Shown in pieces: positions 20,796-28,011 of a stretch of DNA of 29,514 bases. The notes below the pieces were generated by a model. It searched no databases and was not told where the DNA came from. It was given only the letters and a program-made list of their open reading frames with translations. The DNA lies in IMG/VR virus record IMGVR_UViG_3300025849_000152, positions 1 to 29,514 of that record; one strand, 5' to 3'. The first letter of the stretch is position 1, and each line of letters starts with the position of its first letter. The DNA is from a virus. A program made the position numbers and the translations under genes.

Positions 20796-21395
20796 ATGAG
20801 AATTGTAGAGCTAATAATAGAAGAGGACGAAGAATTTTCTGGAATTGATGCTATAAGCATAGTTGAATACCCAGCGATTGAAGAGAACTTTGTAGCGTTA
20901 AACAAAGACAAAGAATATAAACTAGCTGAGGCTGATAGTGATAAAAGACTCTTAACTGGAGCTTTATTGATACCAAACAAGACTATATATCGAAAGGAGA
21001 AAGAAGACGAATACTATATTTATTTTTCTAAAGATACAGTGCGGAAGGCTTCTGAAATGTATTTAATAAACAACAAACAAAACAACTCTACGTTTGAGCA
21101 TCAGTTTGAGCTTTCTGGGCTTAGTCTAGTTGAAAGCTGGATCTTAGAGGACAAAGAGAAAGACAAGAGTGCTATTTATGGTATGGACTTACCTTTGGGA
21201 ACTTGGGTGGGGACTGTAAAAGTCAATAACGAGAAAGTCTGGCAAGAGTTTGTTAAAACTGGAATGGTAAAAGGCTTTAGTATTGAAGGTTACTTTACTG
21301 AGAAAACTAAAAAAGAAGAGTTAAGCAGAGAAATTGAAGCTGGAATTGAGTTACTTAAAATTAAACAAATGATTTTAGAGAATGAAAGCAGATAA
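20796..21395 (+). CDS. Prohead protease, XkdF-like (Peptidase S78-type), 199 aa
   Basis: The signature of the PBSX XkdF-like protease is present in order: LLTGALLIPNKTIYR (52-66), YYIYFSKDTV, STFEHQFELSGLSLVESWIL (98-117, with His102 and Ser114 as likely catalytic residues), KDKSAIYGM, LGTWVGTVKVNN and KGFSIEGYF (159-167). It cleaves scaffold/capsid during maturation. It lies ahead of the scaffold and capsid genes. It carries the late motif right at the start. Confidence 0.85.
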   Translation: MRIVELIIEEDEEFSGIDAISIVEYPAIEENFVALNKDKEYKLAEADSDKRLLTGALLIPNKTIYRKEKEDEYYIYFSKDTVRKASEMYLINNKQNNSTFEHQFELSGLSLVESWILEDKEKDKSAIYGMDLPLGTWVGTVKVNNEKVWQEFVKTGMVKGFSIEGYFTEKTKKEELSREIEAGIELLKIKQMILENESR

Positions 21396-21600
21396 TAGCA
21401 CACCTAGTTTAACCAGTCCTAAGAACAGCAGACGAGCTTGTTTGTGTAAAGGTAAGAACACATATAGTAGGAAGTGCTGCGACGGCTCTTTGTGGGCGCA
21501 AGGTATTGGATCAATAAACAGAGTAACACCGATAGACTATTTACAACAAGAAAACGGAGACTTAATTTTACAAGAGGATAATTACAATATAAAAATATAA
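21382..21600 (+). CDS. Conserved Cys-rich small protein, 72 aa
   Basis: Contains RRACLCKGKNTYSRKCCDGSLWAQGIG (about 17-43) with Cys20, 22, 32 and 33, a compact four-cysteine arrangement typical of small phage structural-region proteins. It overlaps the protease by 14 nt and the next gene by one base. The cysteines suggest a metal site or disulfides; its location between protease and structural genes fits a virion accessory role. Function unknown. Confidence 0.65.
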   Translation: MKADNSTPSLTSPKNSRRACLCKGKNTYSRKCCDGSLWAQGIGSINRVTPIDYLQQENGDLILQEDNYNIKI

Positions 21601-22049
21601 TGGCAAATTTAAAAATAAGCGCTTTACCAGTCGCAACAGAATTACAAGGAGGCGAAATATTCGCTATCGTACAAGGTGGGGTTACTAAACAAACTACTTT
21701 AAACAATATAGACAACTATTTAATTCCTACTAGCTTAACAGTACAACCAGGCGTGACAGTTAATTTAGGCGATGCTATTTATGATGACGTAATACTTTTG
21801 AAGCTTACTTGGAGTGGTGCAAATGGAACGCAAGTTTTAAATTTACCTACTGCTGCTAGTCACACAAATAGAGTTATAAGGTTTTTATCTAATACTGGAT
21901 ATGCTAATGCAACTAGAACGGAATTAACACCAATAGGTGGGGACACTTTAGACGGAAGCGTTTCTCCTTATGTAATAAATAAAGAGTACGAAGGCATACA
22001 AGTCTGGAGTGACGGAAGCGAGTGGTTTATAATCCAGAAAAAAGCATAG
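21600..22049 (+). CDS. Beta-rich structural/decoration-type protein, 149 aa
   Basis: The N-terminus NLKISALPVATELQGGEIFAIVQGGVTKQTTL (2-35) is the phage-specific motif LP-A-EL-G-E-----QGG-TK-TTL, often found at the start of fibre or head-decoration proteins. A long beta-stranded C-terminal part ends in VWSDGSEWFIIQKKA. A trimeric beta structure is likely. It sits between protease and scaffold genes, so a head decoration or short fibre subunit is the best guess. Confidence 0.65.
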   Translation: MANLKISALPVATELQGGEIFAIVQGGVTKQTTLNNIDNYLIPTSLTVQPGVTVNLGDAIYDDVILLKLTWSGANGTQVLNLPTAASHTNRVIRFLSNTGYANATRTELTPIGGDTLDGSVSPYVINKEYEGIQVWSDGSEWFIIQKKA

Positions 22050-22075
22050 TGAAAATACAAAACTAATTTTAAAAA

Positions 22076-22088
22076 ACGTTATATTGAT
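22076..22088 (+). promoter_or_regulatory. Late motif ACGTTATATTGAT abutting ATG
   Basis: Copy 3 of ACGTTATAWTRRT, in the 39-nt gap before the 158-aa gene; TACAAAA again lies 19 nt upstream (C to C). The spacing to ATG is identical to the other copies (0 nt). Confidence 0.7.
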
Positions 22089-22565
22089 ATGAGTACAGAA
22101 AAAAGAGTGTTTGCGATATTAAAGAAAATAACTAAAGAGCAGAAAACTGAGCTATCAGCAGTAAGCGATTTACAAGACTGGTTAGACTTAAATGAAGTAG
22201 ATCAAGTTGCTTTTAGGATTACAGATGATTTAGCTGGAGCTTCTTATGAACTAAGTAATGCTATTGCTTCTTTTGAAAATGAGATAGCTAAATTTGAGAA
22301 TAAATACCAAGATATGCAGAACTTTCAAGTAGACGATTTTATAGATAGGAGCATTAAAGGAGGGGACTTAATAACAAACTATTTAAACTTGACTAATGAG
22401 CTTGGAATTGATGCAGAAGAAAACGAAGTATTTAATAGGGTTTATTCGCAAGTTACAGATATTTACCCAGACTTTATAGATAGGCTTGAAAATGCTTACA
22501 CAGATGCGGAGTCGGTAATTGACGAGCTTGAAAGTATTAACCTAGATTACATTACAAGGAATTAA
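22089..22565 (+). CDS. Hypothetical helical virion-region protein, 158 aa
   Basis: Acidic and almost fully helical: AFRITDDLAGASYELSNAIASFENEIAKFENKYQDM (about 41-76) has coiled-coil character, and ending helices read DRLENAYTDAESVIDELESINLD. It heads the scaffold-capsid transcription unit and has its own late motif. A scaffold-like or head-assembly factor is plausible from composition and place, but no family is recognised. Confidence 0.65.
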   Translation: MSTEKRVFAILKKITKEQKTELSAVSDLQDWLDLNEVDQVAFRITDDLAGASYELSNAIASFENEIAKFENKYQDMQNFQVDDFIDRSIKGGDLITNYLNLTNELGIDAEENEVFNRVYSQVTDIYPDFIDRLENAYTDAESVIDELESINLDYITRN

Positions 22566-22581
22566 TTAAATAAATATATAT

Positions 22582-23154
22582 ATGAAAACAACAGAAATGT
22601 TAAGTAAAATAAAAAAACTTCTAAATGCAGACGTAAAGTTAGCAGAAATGAAGTTAGACAATGGCACAGTAATCGAGGCAGAGAGCTTTGAGGCTGGGCA
22701 GTCTGTTTTTATTGTTACAGAAGACGACAAGGTAGCACTACCTATTGGAGAATATTCGCTTGAAGACGGACGTGCATTGACTATTGAAGAGGAAGGCATT
22801 ATTGCTTCTATTGGTAGCGAGGAAGCTCCAGCAGAAGAGGTTGAAGTTGAAGCTGAGGACGAAACTATCGAAACAGAAGTACCAGAAGAGATTGCACCAG
22901 AGGTTGAGGCTATTGTAGCTGCGGTTGTTGAGGTAATTGCTCCAGCACTTGAAGAGGTAAAAGAAGAGATCAAAGAATTAAAAAAGAAATTTGAAGAAAC
23001 TCCAAGCGAAGAGGATAAAGAAGAGAAAACAGAAATGAGCAAAAAATTCAACCATTCGCCAGAGAAACAAGCTTCAAAGAAAACAGAGATTAAATTCTCA
23101 CAAAACAGACCAACAACAATTTTAGACAGAGTATTAAATAAATTAAACAAATAA
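22582..23154 (+). CDS. Capsid scaffolding-like protein, 190 aa
   Basis: The N-terminal domain (about 1-72) has a beta pattern (KLAEMKLDNGTVIEAESFEAGQ, KVALPIGEYSLEDGRAL). An extremely Glu/Val/Ala-rich segment follows (about 78-125), then a coiled coil (EEVKEEIKELKKKFEE) and a basic C-terminus (KFNHSPEKQASKKTEIKFSQNRP). It ends two bases before the capsid gene. Acidic-helical centre, basic tail and position directly before the capsid are usual for scaffolding proteins removed by the prohead protease. Confidence 0.7.
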   Translation: MKTTEMLSKIKKLLNADVKLAEMKLDNGTVIEAESFEAGQSVFIVTEDDKVALPIGEYSLEDGRALTIEEEGIIASIGSEEAPAEEVEVEAEDETIETEVPEEIAPEVEAIVAAVVEVIAPALEEVKEEIKELKKKFEETPSEEDKEEKTEMSKKFNHSPEKQASKKTEIKFSQNRPTTILDRVLNKLNK

Positions 23155-23156
23155 AA

Positions 23157-24134
23157 ATGAGAAAAAACGTAAACTTAAGAGATGTAGCTAACCCAAGCGG
23201 ATCTCTAAACGGATTGACTACTACATATGCTGGAGAATTTGCTGGAGAATATATTGCTGCTGCTTTATTTTCTGGAAACACACTAGCTAATGGAGGTGTT
23301 ACAATCAAATCAAATGTAAAGTACCAAGAGGTAATTAAAAAACTAGCCGTTGGCTCTATTATAGTAGACGGAACTTGTGATTTTACTACTGAGAATGACG
23401 TAGTAACTTTAACTGAAAGAATTTTAACTCCAGAGGAATTTCAAGTTAACCTACAATTGTGTAAAAAAGACTTCCGTTCAGACTGGGAGGCTATGCAAAT
23501 GGGAGTATCGGCTTACGATAACTTACCACCTAAATTCGCAGATTATTTAATAGCTTACGTAGCTGCTAAAGTAGCTGAAAAAACTGAGCAAAATATCTGG
23601 AGAGGTGTTACTGCCACTGCTGGAGAATTTGACGGATTTACAACTAAATTTTTAGCTGATGCAACTGTAATTGATGTAGCTGGAACTGCTGCTATTACAC
23701 CAGCTAACGTAATTGCTAAAATGGGCGACACAGTAGACTTACTACCTAGCTCACTTTACGGATCTGAGGACTTATTTTTATATGTTTCGCAGAATGTAGC
23801 AAAAGCATATGTAAGAGCTTTAGGCGGATTTTCACTGCTAACTGGCGGAGCTGCTGGTACAGATGACAAAGGTACACAATGGTACAACGGATCTGGCGGT
23901 TTATCGTTTGACGGAATTAATATCTTTGTTGCTAACGGATTAGCTGACAACAATATGGTATTAGCTCAGAGATCTAACTTATTTTTCGGCACTGGCTTAC
24001 TTTCAGACCAAAATGAGGTTAAAGTTTTAGATATGGCTGACCTTGACGGATCGCAAAATGTACGTATGATAATGAGATTTACGTCTGGAGTTGAGTACGG
24101 TATCGGTAGCGAGATTGTATACTACGTAGCATAA
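23157..24134 (+). CDS. Major capsid protein, 325 aa
   Basis: After an N-terminal arm it has mixed domains with LNLQLCKKDFRSDWEAMQ-like content (VNLQLCKKDFRSDWEAMQMG, near 99-118), a long helix YLIAYVAAKVAEKTEQNIW (near 130-148), and a Gly-rich loop region (GGAAGTDDKG, near 231-240); the final strands are NVRMIMRFTSGVEYGIGSEIVYYVA. Length and arrangement fit HK97-fold capsids, and I recognise the type from flavobacterial siphoviruses. A strong terminator directly after it fits very high expression. Confidence 0.85.
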   Translation: MRKNVNLRDVANPSGSLNGLTTTYAGEFAGEYIAAALFSGNTLANGGVTIKSNVKYQEVIKKLAVGSIIVDGTCDFTTENDVVTLTERILTPEEFQVNLQLCKKDFRSDWEAMQMGVSAYDNLPPKFADYLIAYVAAKVAEKTEQNIWRGVTATAGEFDGFTTKFLADATVIDVAGTAAITPANVIAKMGDTVDLLPSSLYGSEDLFLYVSQNVAKAYVRALGGFSLLTGGAAGTDDKGTQWYNGSGGLSFDGINIFVANGLADNNMVLAQRSNLFFGTGLLSDQNEVKVLDMADLDGSQNVRMIMRFTSGVEYGIGSEIVYYVA

Positions 24135-24159
24135 CAAATAATTAATTAATAACGAAGAG

Positions 24160-24185
24160 GGGTGGGCATCTGCCTACCCTTTTTT
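24160..24185 (+). terminator. Intrinsic terminator after the capsid gene
   Basis: GGGTGGGC (24160-24167) pairs with GCCTACCC (24172-24179) around ATCT, followed by TTTTTT (24180-24185). This is a strong stem with only one G-U pair. Confidence 0.9.
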
Positions 24186-24204
24186 ATTTAAAACAAAAAA
24201 ATAT

Positions 24205-24735
24205 ATGGCTTGTTTATTAAACACTGGACGTAAAGTCCCTTGCAAGGATAGCGTAGGAGGCATTAAAGCTGCTTATTTCGCTGACTTTGGAACTATGGGA
24301 ACTTTGCAAACGTCTGCTGGAGAAGTTACTGCTTTCGGTAACACTTCACCAACATTAGACTTTTTTAAATACGATGTAAAAGGAAACTCTAGCTTAGAGC
24401 AGACTATTACTTCAAGCAGAGAAAATGGAACTGTTTTTTACGAACAGACATTAAATCTGACATTAACTAAATTAGACTTAGCTACTCAACAAGAATTGAT
24501 TGAAGTAGTAAAAGCTAGACCTCACGTAATGGTCGAGGATTACAATGGCAACTTCCTATTAGTAGGAGCGGTCAATGGAGCTGATTGTAGCGGTGGAACT
24601 ATCGTTACTGGAGCTGCTATGGGCGATTTAAGTGGCTTTACTCTAACAATGGCTGGGCAAGAAACCTTACCAGCTTTATTTGTAGATTCTGCTATTGTTG
24701 CTGCGGTTACTTCTGCTACACAAATAGAGGCTTAA
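24205..24735 (+). CDS. Major tail tube protein, 176 aa
   Basis: The sequence reads FKYDVKGNSSLEQTITSSRENGTVFYEQTLNLTLTKLD (about 52-90), then ARPHVMVEDYNGNFLLVGAVNGADCSGGTIVTGAAMGDLSGFTLTMAGQE. The strand-turn-strand pattern and closing GDLSG-TLT--G-E element are those of tail tube proteins in siphoviruses of this group. It sits alone between two similar terminators, behind the capsid gene; reading through the first terminator, or a separate promoter I cannot see, must supply it. Confidence 0.75.
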   Translation: MACLLNTGRKVPCKDSVGGIKAAYFADFGTMGTLQTSAGEVTAFGNTSPTLDFFKYDVKGNSSLEQTITSSRENGTVFYEQTLNLTLTKLDLATQQELIEVVKARPHVMVEDYNGNFLLVGAVNGADCSGGTIVTGAAMGDLSGFTLTMAGQETLPALFVDSAIVAAVTSATQIEA

Positions 24736-24759
24736 AAAGTAATAAGTAAAATAAAAGAG

Positions 24760-24787
24760 GGGTGGCTTAACGGTTACCCTTTTTTTT
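24760..24787 (+). terminator. Intrinsic terminator after the tail tube gene
   Basis: GGGTGGC (24760-24766) pairs with GTTACCC (24773-24779) around a 6-nt loop, followed by eight Ts (24780-24787). Flanks and lower stem (GAGGGGTGG ... TACCC-T) match the terminator at 24160, so the two look related. Confidence 0.85.
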
Positions 24788-24807
24788 GTGCAAAATTGTA
24801 AAAATAT

Positions 24808-24820
24808 ACGTTATAATAGT
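24808..24820 (+). promoter_or_regulatory. Late motif ACGTTATAATAGT abutting ATG
   Basis: Copy 4 of ACGTTATAWTRRT, just downstream of a terminator, where a fresh promoter is needed. A GCAAAA element lies 18 nt upstream (C to C). It shares the 11-mer TATAATAGTAT with the dyad array (1916-1926). Confidence 0.7.
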
Positions 24821-25177
24821 ATGAAGTTAATTAGTACAAGTGGAAACAAGACGTTTTATGTTATACCTAGAAAATATAATACTGGGAACTTGACTGTAAA
24901 ACTAAGAAATGAGACAACAAATATTAGCATAGAGGTTACTTCTACACCTATTATAGAAGGTAATTACTTAAAATTTGATGCAGTTTTTGGCTCTCTTATA
25001 GAAAATAACTTTTATAACTTAGAACTAATAGCTAGTAATGGCGGAGACATTGTCTATAAAGACAAAATTTTCTGTACTAATCAAACTATTAACCAGTCAA
25101 ACAATGATTACTACGACATAAATAAAGATCAATATATCACAGAGGATAGCTATAATAACGATTACGTAATAATATGA
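24821..25177 (+). CDS. Beta-rich hypothetical virion-region protein, 118 aa
   Basis: I use the ATG at 24821 (right after the late motif), not the upstream TTG at 24788, which would put coding sequence across the motif. An Ig-like strand pattern is visible: KTFYVIPRKYN, LTVKLRNETTNISIEV, FYNLELIASNGGDIVYKDKIFCTN. The C-terminus is Asn/Asp/Tyr-rich. It precedes the portal gene by a 4-nt overlap. Possibly a neck, decoration or head-fibre component; no clear family. Confidence 0.6.
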   Translation: MKLISTSGNKTFYVIPRKYNTGNLTVKLRNETTNISIEVTSTPIIEGNYLKFDAVFGSLIENNFYNLELIASNGGDIVYKDKIFCTNQTINQSNNDYYDINKDQYITEDSYNNDYVII

Positions 25178-26970
25178 GCATAAGAATTGTAAATTTAAGC
25201 ACCTATACTACTCCAGAGGTCAAAGAGTTCAAAAACAAAGACTGGGTAGCGTATGGAGAAGACAATAATTACTACCAGTATTTAATAGATAGGTACAATG
25301 GAAGTGCTACTAACAATGCTGCTATCAATGGCATTAGTCAAATGATATTCGGTAGGGGACTTGATGCTACAAATAGCAATAAAAGACCAGACGAATATGC
25401 TCAAATGAAGTCTTTATTAAAAAATGATGACGTAAGAAAGCTATCATACGACCTTAAGTTAATGGGACAGTGTGCTATGCAAGTAATTTACAATAAAAAA
25501 CACACTAGAATTATAGAGGTTGCTCATTTTCCAATAGAGACTCTTAGAAGCGGTAAGGCGAACGAAGAGGGCGAGATTGACTCCTACTACTATATGGCTG
25601 ATTGGAGCGATGTGAAACCGTCTGACGAGCCAGAAAGACTAGCTGCGTTTGGATCTTCTAAGGAAGAGATTGAAATATATTGCGTAAAGCCTTATAGAGC
25701 TGGGTTTTATTACTACTCTCCGGTAGACTATCAAGGGGGTTTACAGTACGCAGAGCTTGAAGAGGAAATTGCTAACTACCATTTGAACAACATAATGAAC
25801 GGTTTAGCACCTAGTATGCTAATAAACTTCAATAATGGTATACCAGACGAAGAGGAGCGAAGCATAATTGAGAGTAAAATACGAGAGAAATTTAGTGGAT
25901 CTAGCAATGCTGGTCGCTTTATATTGAGTTTTAACGATAACAATGAGTCTGGAGCTACTGTTGAGCCGGTACAATTATCTGACGCACATCAGCAATATCA
26001 GTTTTTGAGCGAAGAGTCGATGAGCAAGGTAATGGTATCGCATAGGATTATAAGCCCAATGCTTTTAGGTATTAAAGATAGCACTGGCTTAGGGAACAAC
26101 GCAGAGGAGCTAAAGACTGCTAGCGTATTAATGGATAATACTGTTATAAGACCATTTCAGAATCTGCTAATCAATGCTTTTGATGATATACTGGCTTTTA
26201 ATGAAATAACATTAAATCTATATTTTAGAACACTCCAGCCTTTAGAATTTGTTGACTTAGAAAATGCAATGACTAAGGAACAAGTAGAAGAGGAAACTGG
26301 CGAAAAACTAGAAACTCAACTAAAAAAACCTTGCTGGGACGGATATGAGCAAATTGGAACTAAAATAAAAGACGGCAAAGAAGTGCCTAACTGTGTTCCA
26401 TTGGAGGACATAGACAGATTAAAAAGCGAGATCTATGAGTCGTTAGTTAATTTAGAGGACGAAGATTTGAGTGACTATGAGCTTATTGATACTAGACCAG
26501 CGAATGATTACGATGACGCTTTAAATTCTAGTTTAAACTTAGCTAGCGCAGTAGCAAGCAGTCCTTCTAAAAAAAGCGAACAAGATACTTCAATTTTAAA
26601 AATAAGATACAAATATACTACTGGCAGATCAACGGCTGGGAAAAGCAGAGATTTTTGCGATAAAATGCTATCTGCAAATAAAGTATATAGAAAGGAAGAC
26701 TTGGACAAGCAGAGTTCTGACAATTCACAGTTTGCTCCAAAAGGAGAAAGCACGTACAATATTTGGCTTTACAAAGGCGGTGTTAATTGCTCTCATTATT
26801 GGGAACGTAGAACATATCTAAGAAAAAACAATGAACGAATATCGGTAGCAGAAGCAAGAGCTAAAATTATGCAGCTTGATCCTAGCTTAAGAAAGGAAGC
26901 TAAAATGCCAGTAAATGAGCCAGAGGTTGCACAAATAGCATCGGCTAAAAATAACTATTGGAGAAAATAA
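25174..26970 (+). CDS. Portal protein with C-terminal MuF-like extension, 598 aa
   Basis: Residues 1-350 show the portal core: W-AYGEDNNYY at 24-34, NGISQMIFGRGL at 52-63, LSYDLKLMGQCAMQVIYN at 90-107, the HFPIETLR strand at 118-125, and a C-terminal helix region around 280-335 (MSKVMVSHRIISPMLLGI). A linker with a KPCWDGYEQIGTKIKDG-KVPNCVP segment (385-409) follows, then a separate Cys/His unit about 477-553 (SRDFCDKML ... WLYKGGVNCSHYWERRTYLR). That last unit resembles the MuF-type minor head module fused to portals. Length (598) exceeds a bare portal of about 400-450 aa. Confidence 0.8.
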   Translation: MSIRIVNLSTYTTPEVKEFKNKDWVAYGEDNNYYQYLIDRYNGSATNNAAINGISQMIFGRGLDATNSNKRPDEYAQMKSLLKNDDVRKLSYDLKLMGQCAMQVIYNKKHTRIIEVAHFPIETLRSGKANEEGEIDSYYYMADWSDVKPSDEPERLAAFGSSKEEIEIYCVKPYRAGFYYYSPVDYQGGLQYAELEEEIANYHLNNIMNGLAPSMLINFNNGIPDEEERSIIESKIREKFSGSSNAGRFILSFNDNNESGATVEPVQLSDAHQQYQFLSEESMSKVMVSHRIISPMLLGIKDSTGLGNNAEELKTASVLMDNTVIRPFQNLLINAFDDILAFNEITLNLYFRTLQPLEFVDLENAMTKEQVEEETGEKLETQLKKPCWDGYEQIGTKIKDGKEVPNCVPLEDIDRLKSEIYESLVNLEDEDLSDYELIDTRPANDYDDALNSSLNLASAVASSPSKKSEQDTSILKIRYKYTTGRSTAGKSRDFCDKMLSANKVYRKEDLDKQSSDNSQFAPKGESTYNIWLYKGGVNCSHYWERRTYLRKNNERISVAEARAKIMQLDPSLRKEAKMPVNEPEVAQIASAKNNYWRK

Positions 26971-26971
26971 T

Positions 26972-27472
26972 ATGGCAACAGTTTTATTTATAAAGAGACA
27001 AGACGTAGTAAAAAACAGTATTATAGACGGAAACGTCGATACGGATAAGTTTATTTACTTTATTAAAATTGCACAACAGATGCACATACAGAACTATCTA
27101 GGCACTAGCTTATACGATAGAATTTCTGCTGACATATTAAATAACACATTATCTGGAAACTATTTAGCTTTAGTTAATGATTACATACAACCGATGCTTA
27201 TACATTTTGCTATGGTCGATTATTTGCCTTTTGCAAGTTACGAGCTTAGAAACGGAGGGCTATTTAAGCATAAGTCTGAAAACTCAGAAAGTCCAGCGAA
27301 AACAGAAGTAGATTTTTTAGCACAAAGACATAGAAATTTTGCGGAGTTTTACACTAGACGATTTATAGATTATATGGGCTTTAATAACAATTTGTTTCCA
27401 GAGTATAACACAAACCAAAATGCAGATATGTACCCAGACAAAGACGCTAACTTTGTTGGCTGGGTTTTATAG
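26972..27472 (+). CDS. Head-tail connector/adaptor-like protein, 166 aa
   Basis: Helical protein with IKRQDVVKNSIIDGNVDTDKFIYFIKIAQQMHIQNYLGTSLYDRI (7-51), YIQPMLIHFAMVDYLPF, and a final LFPEYNTNQNADMYPDKDANF. The AQ-MHIQ-YLGT-LYD-I motif is that of head-tail adaptors coded next to portals. It lies one base after the portal stop. Its probable place is the ring joining portal to the neck. Confidence 0.65.
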   Translation: MATVLFIKRQDVVKNSIIDGNVDTDKFIYFIKIAQQMHIQNYLGTSLYDRISADILNNTLSGNYLALVNDYIQPMLIHFAMVDYLPFASYELRNGGLFKHKSENSESPAKTEVDFLAQRHRNFAEFYTRRFIDYMGFNNNLFPEYNTNQNADMYPDKDANFVGWVL

Positions 27473-27479
27473 AGATTAT

Positions 27480-27575
27480 ATGGCTTATAAGATTAAAAAG
27501 AAAAACTTTAATAAGTTAATAGCTTATTTAAAAAAAGAAACAAAACCTTTATTAGTGGTTAAGAATGAGAAATAA
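27480..27575 (+). CDS. Basic micro-protein, 31 aa
   Basis: Short, very basic product (AYKIKKKNFNKLIAYLKKETKPLLVVKNEK) with 10 Lys in 31 residues. It starts 7 nt after the connector gene and overlaps the next gene by 11 nt. The strong overlap suggests it is translated. Function unknown; a DNA-binding or head-filling peptide is possible. Confidence 0.4.
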   Translation: MAYKIKKKNFNKLIAYLKKETKPLLVVKNEK

Positions 27576-28011
27576 CATAATACAAGCTAAATCTACTGAC
27601 AGTGTTTTTAGAGGCTATGCTTCTGAAAAAATAAGTGTTACTTGGCGACACTATATTAGTGCTATTAACACATACACGATATATGATGCTGGAGCGACTA
27701 CTGCGTTTCCCTTTGCTTATGGAGGGATACCAGTACCTTATAATGCTTATTTTACGTCTTTAAGTTTAGCAAGTATGCCTTATTTAACTAGACAGTTTCC
27801 AAACGGAAGCTCTGTAACTCTTAGCGTTTATGCTGACAATGTTTTATTAGGATCACAAACACAAGCTCACGCAAATACAGTAAGAGAATACGTTAAATTT
27901 GACTTTGGTAAAGAACTATCAATAAATGCAGACCAAGTAATTACGTTGAGGTTACAAGTAAACGGACAGTGGTGGTATTGTGCCACAACTTCAATAATAA
28001 CACAAAGATAA
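27565..28011 (+). CDS. Beta-rich virion-region protein, 148 aa
   Basis: A mostly beta-stranded sequence with Tyr/Thr/Ser-rich strands: KISVTWRHYISAINTYTIYDAG, SLASMPYLTRQFPNGSSVTLSVYADNVLLGS, VKFDFGKELSI-ADQVITLRLQVNGQWWY. This fits a jelly-roll or fibre-like subunit, for example a head fibre or tail appendage. It directly precedes the 420-aa fibre protein (stop TAATG overlap) and is probably in the same appendage group. No specific family. Confidence 0.6.
   Translation: MRNNIIQAKSTDSVFRGYASEKISVTWRHYISAINTYTIYDAGATTAFPFAYGGIPVPYNAYFTSLSLASMPYLTRQFPNGSSVTLSVYADNVLLGSQTQAHANTVREYVKFDFGKELSINADQVITLRLQVNGQWWYCATTSIITQR

Noticed and set aside
22566-23150. A 194-codon Ser-rich open frame on the minus strand
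   Set aside because: It is the antisense image of the Glu/Ala/Val-rich scaffold gene (GAA/GAG read backwards gives Ser/Leu-type codons). No other gene is on this strand.
25158-25173. ATTACGTAATAAT before the portal ATG as a fifth late motif
   Set aside because: Similar flavour but lacks the ACGTTATA core; it lies in the 3' end of the upstream gene, which is 4-nt coupled to the portal.
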